Below, one piece after another: positions 44,630 to 45,364 of a stretch of 45,364 nucleotides of DNA; position 1 is the stretch's first letter, and each line of letters starts with the position of its first letter. The position numbers and the translations under genes are program-made. This DNA comes from Alphaproteobacteria bacterium (GTDB lineage: Bacteria > Pseudomonadota > Alphaproteobacteria > CAAHEQ01 > UBA3637), in NCBI GenBank assembly GCA_017394405.1, contig JAFPYW010000036.1, forward strand, positions 1-45,364, written 5' to 3'. The notes beneath the pieces were generated by a model. It saw only the letters and a program-made list of their open reading frames with translations. It was not told where the DNA came from and searched no databases.

Positions 44630-45286
44630 TCAATTAAATATGGAGCCGATGCAGGTGTCTTCTATGCTTGCGTGCATTTTCATGTCGGAGCAACCATCAA
44701 TACATGTGCAGTGTTGGTCATCAAGATCACATGCGCTTGCCCATTTCCCGTCATGACAAACAAATATGGCCTGGCCTTGCTCTTTGTTGCACACATAACC
44801 GGATCCAATGCAATCTTTTTCCAAATCATCATTTGTCAAATCATATTCAATATCATACGGATCTATTTGTGGTTCTTCTTTTAAGTTATTAGTGAATGTG
44901 AATGTGCGATTGGCGATGCCGGAACAATCTGCAGGTTTTTCTACGAATACTTGCCAGTCCATCTCAATAATCTTTTTGCAAACGCGTTCCGGAACATTTT
45001 CTACGGTTAGTTTGAATTTCCCGGGTGTGTCTGTATCAACATGGTTTTGAATTTTATAAAATCCATCATTTTCATCAAAACCGCCGAGATTAGGTGGTTG
45101 ATCTACCAAAAGTTGCTGCGATACGATAATAACCCGCTTCATTAAACGATTGGTTGTTTCATTTGCCCTGTGCTCATTGACGGCCAAAGAATATCCTATT
45201 ATGGCAACAGCGCTTAAAACAGCCATGATTACTAGGATCAGTAACATCTCAAGGATGCTCCGCCCAGATTCATCTGTTTGTCTCAT
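44630..45286 (-). CDS. Type IV pseudopilin-like protein with Cys-rich tail
   Basis: 218 residues. The N-terminus DESGRSILEMLLILVIMAVL is a class III signal: Gly at -1, Glu at +5, then a hydrophobic helix (to about residue 33, AVLSAVAIIGYSL). The residue at +1 is Arg, where Phe or Met is usual. The globular part is acidic, and its last 60 residues are Cys-rich (CIGSGYVCNKEQ, CDLDDQHCTCIDGCSD), probably with disulphides. It should be cut by the prepilin peptidase at 39591-40295. It is a single gene convergent with rpoD, 12 bases apart. Pilin subunit versus minor pseudopilin cannot be told. Confidence 0.72.
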   Translation of the reverse strand: MRQTDESGRSILEMLLILVIMAVLSAVAIIGYSLAVNEHRANETTNRLMKRVIIVSQQLLVDQPPNLGGFDENDGFYKIQNHVDTDTPGKFKLTVENVPERVCKKIIEMDWQVFVEKPADCSGIANRTFTFTNNLKEEPQIDPYDIEYDLTNDDLEKDCIGSGYVCNKEQGQAIFVCHDGKWASACDLDDQHCTCIDGCSDMKMHASIEDTCIGSIFN

Positions 45287-45315
45287 TTAGTTTTCCCCCT
45301 GATTTAGTTAAAACC

Positions 45316-45343
45316 AGTATATCAAAATTTATTTATATTGCAA
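45316..45343 (-). promoter_or_regulatory. Pseudopilin gene promoter
   Basis: TTGCAA (45338-45343), 16-base spacer, TATACT (45316-45321) on the minus strand, about 29 bases before the ATG. Confidence 0.55.
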
Positions 45344-45364
45344 TATATTTTTGATAAAAATAAA

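Overview
The window is a compact, AT-rich stretch of chromosome, most likely from an uncultured, low-GC alphaproteobacterium of the gut-associated or host-associated type. The lineage call is an inference. It rests on small families and gene orders typical of Alphaproteobacteria: a DUF3126 protein, an IalB-family protein directly before rlmN, a mitofilin-like protein before a zinc-ribbon HemY, a GAF-type PtsP, plsY-dprA-topA, and yqeY-dnaG-rpoD. No mobile element, phage gene, rRNA or CRISPR array was seen. Three tRNA genes are present, all on the minus strand with CCA encoded: Leu-TAG, Glu-TTC and Met-CAT.

Layout. 1-3570 (minus): the N-terminal part of an RNase D, an unrecognised HExxH zincin-like protein, obgE, rpmA and rplU. 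3624-5909 (minus): a 761-residue secreted Cys-rich modular protein. 6024-9508: a DUF502 membrane protein, dusA, DUF3126, tRNA-Leu and a tandem pair of 236-residue paralogues of unknown function. 9509-13573 (minus): ppiD, a mitofilin-like protein and hemY, for the cell envelope. 13697-18289: tRNA-Glu, then ptsP, a 71-residue membrane protein and glk, with sufE and birA. 18317-21590: rnj, a TSCPD protein, an acyl-ACP thioesterase and HU. 21700-24338: nagZ and ampD, a peptidoglycan recycling pair, then a SAM-hydroxide adenosyltransferase-like protein. 24404-27409: IalB family, rlmN, tRNA-Met, an alpha/beta hydrolase-fold protein and a small membrane protein. 27455-33467 (minus): topA (frameshifted), dprA, plsY and recJ. 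33586-36819: glgA, meso-DAP dehydrogenase and two related small envelope proteins. 36828-40295 (minus): prmC, prfA, a RodZ-like protein and a prepilin peptidase. 40388-44617: yqeY, dnaG and rpoD. 44630-45286 (minus): a pseudopilin-like protein.

Most transcription units have a recognisable housekeeping promoter, close to TTGACA-17-TATAAT. Several of these decide the start codon, because longer reading frames begin inside the -35 element. Two genes (obgE and birA) have a -10 element only 7 bases before the ATG and no Shine-Dalgarno sequence, so their mRNAs look leaderless.

No gene cluster here is clearly a new system. The parts that ordinary housekeeping does not explain are: the Cys-rich secreted protein, the pseudopilin and the unusual prepilin peptidase, which may belong to one surface system; the zincin-like gene behind obgE; the 236-residue tandem pair; the hydrolase with an Ala in place of its nucleophile Ser; and the single-base frameshift in topA.
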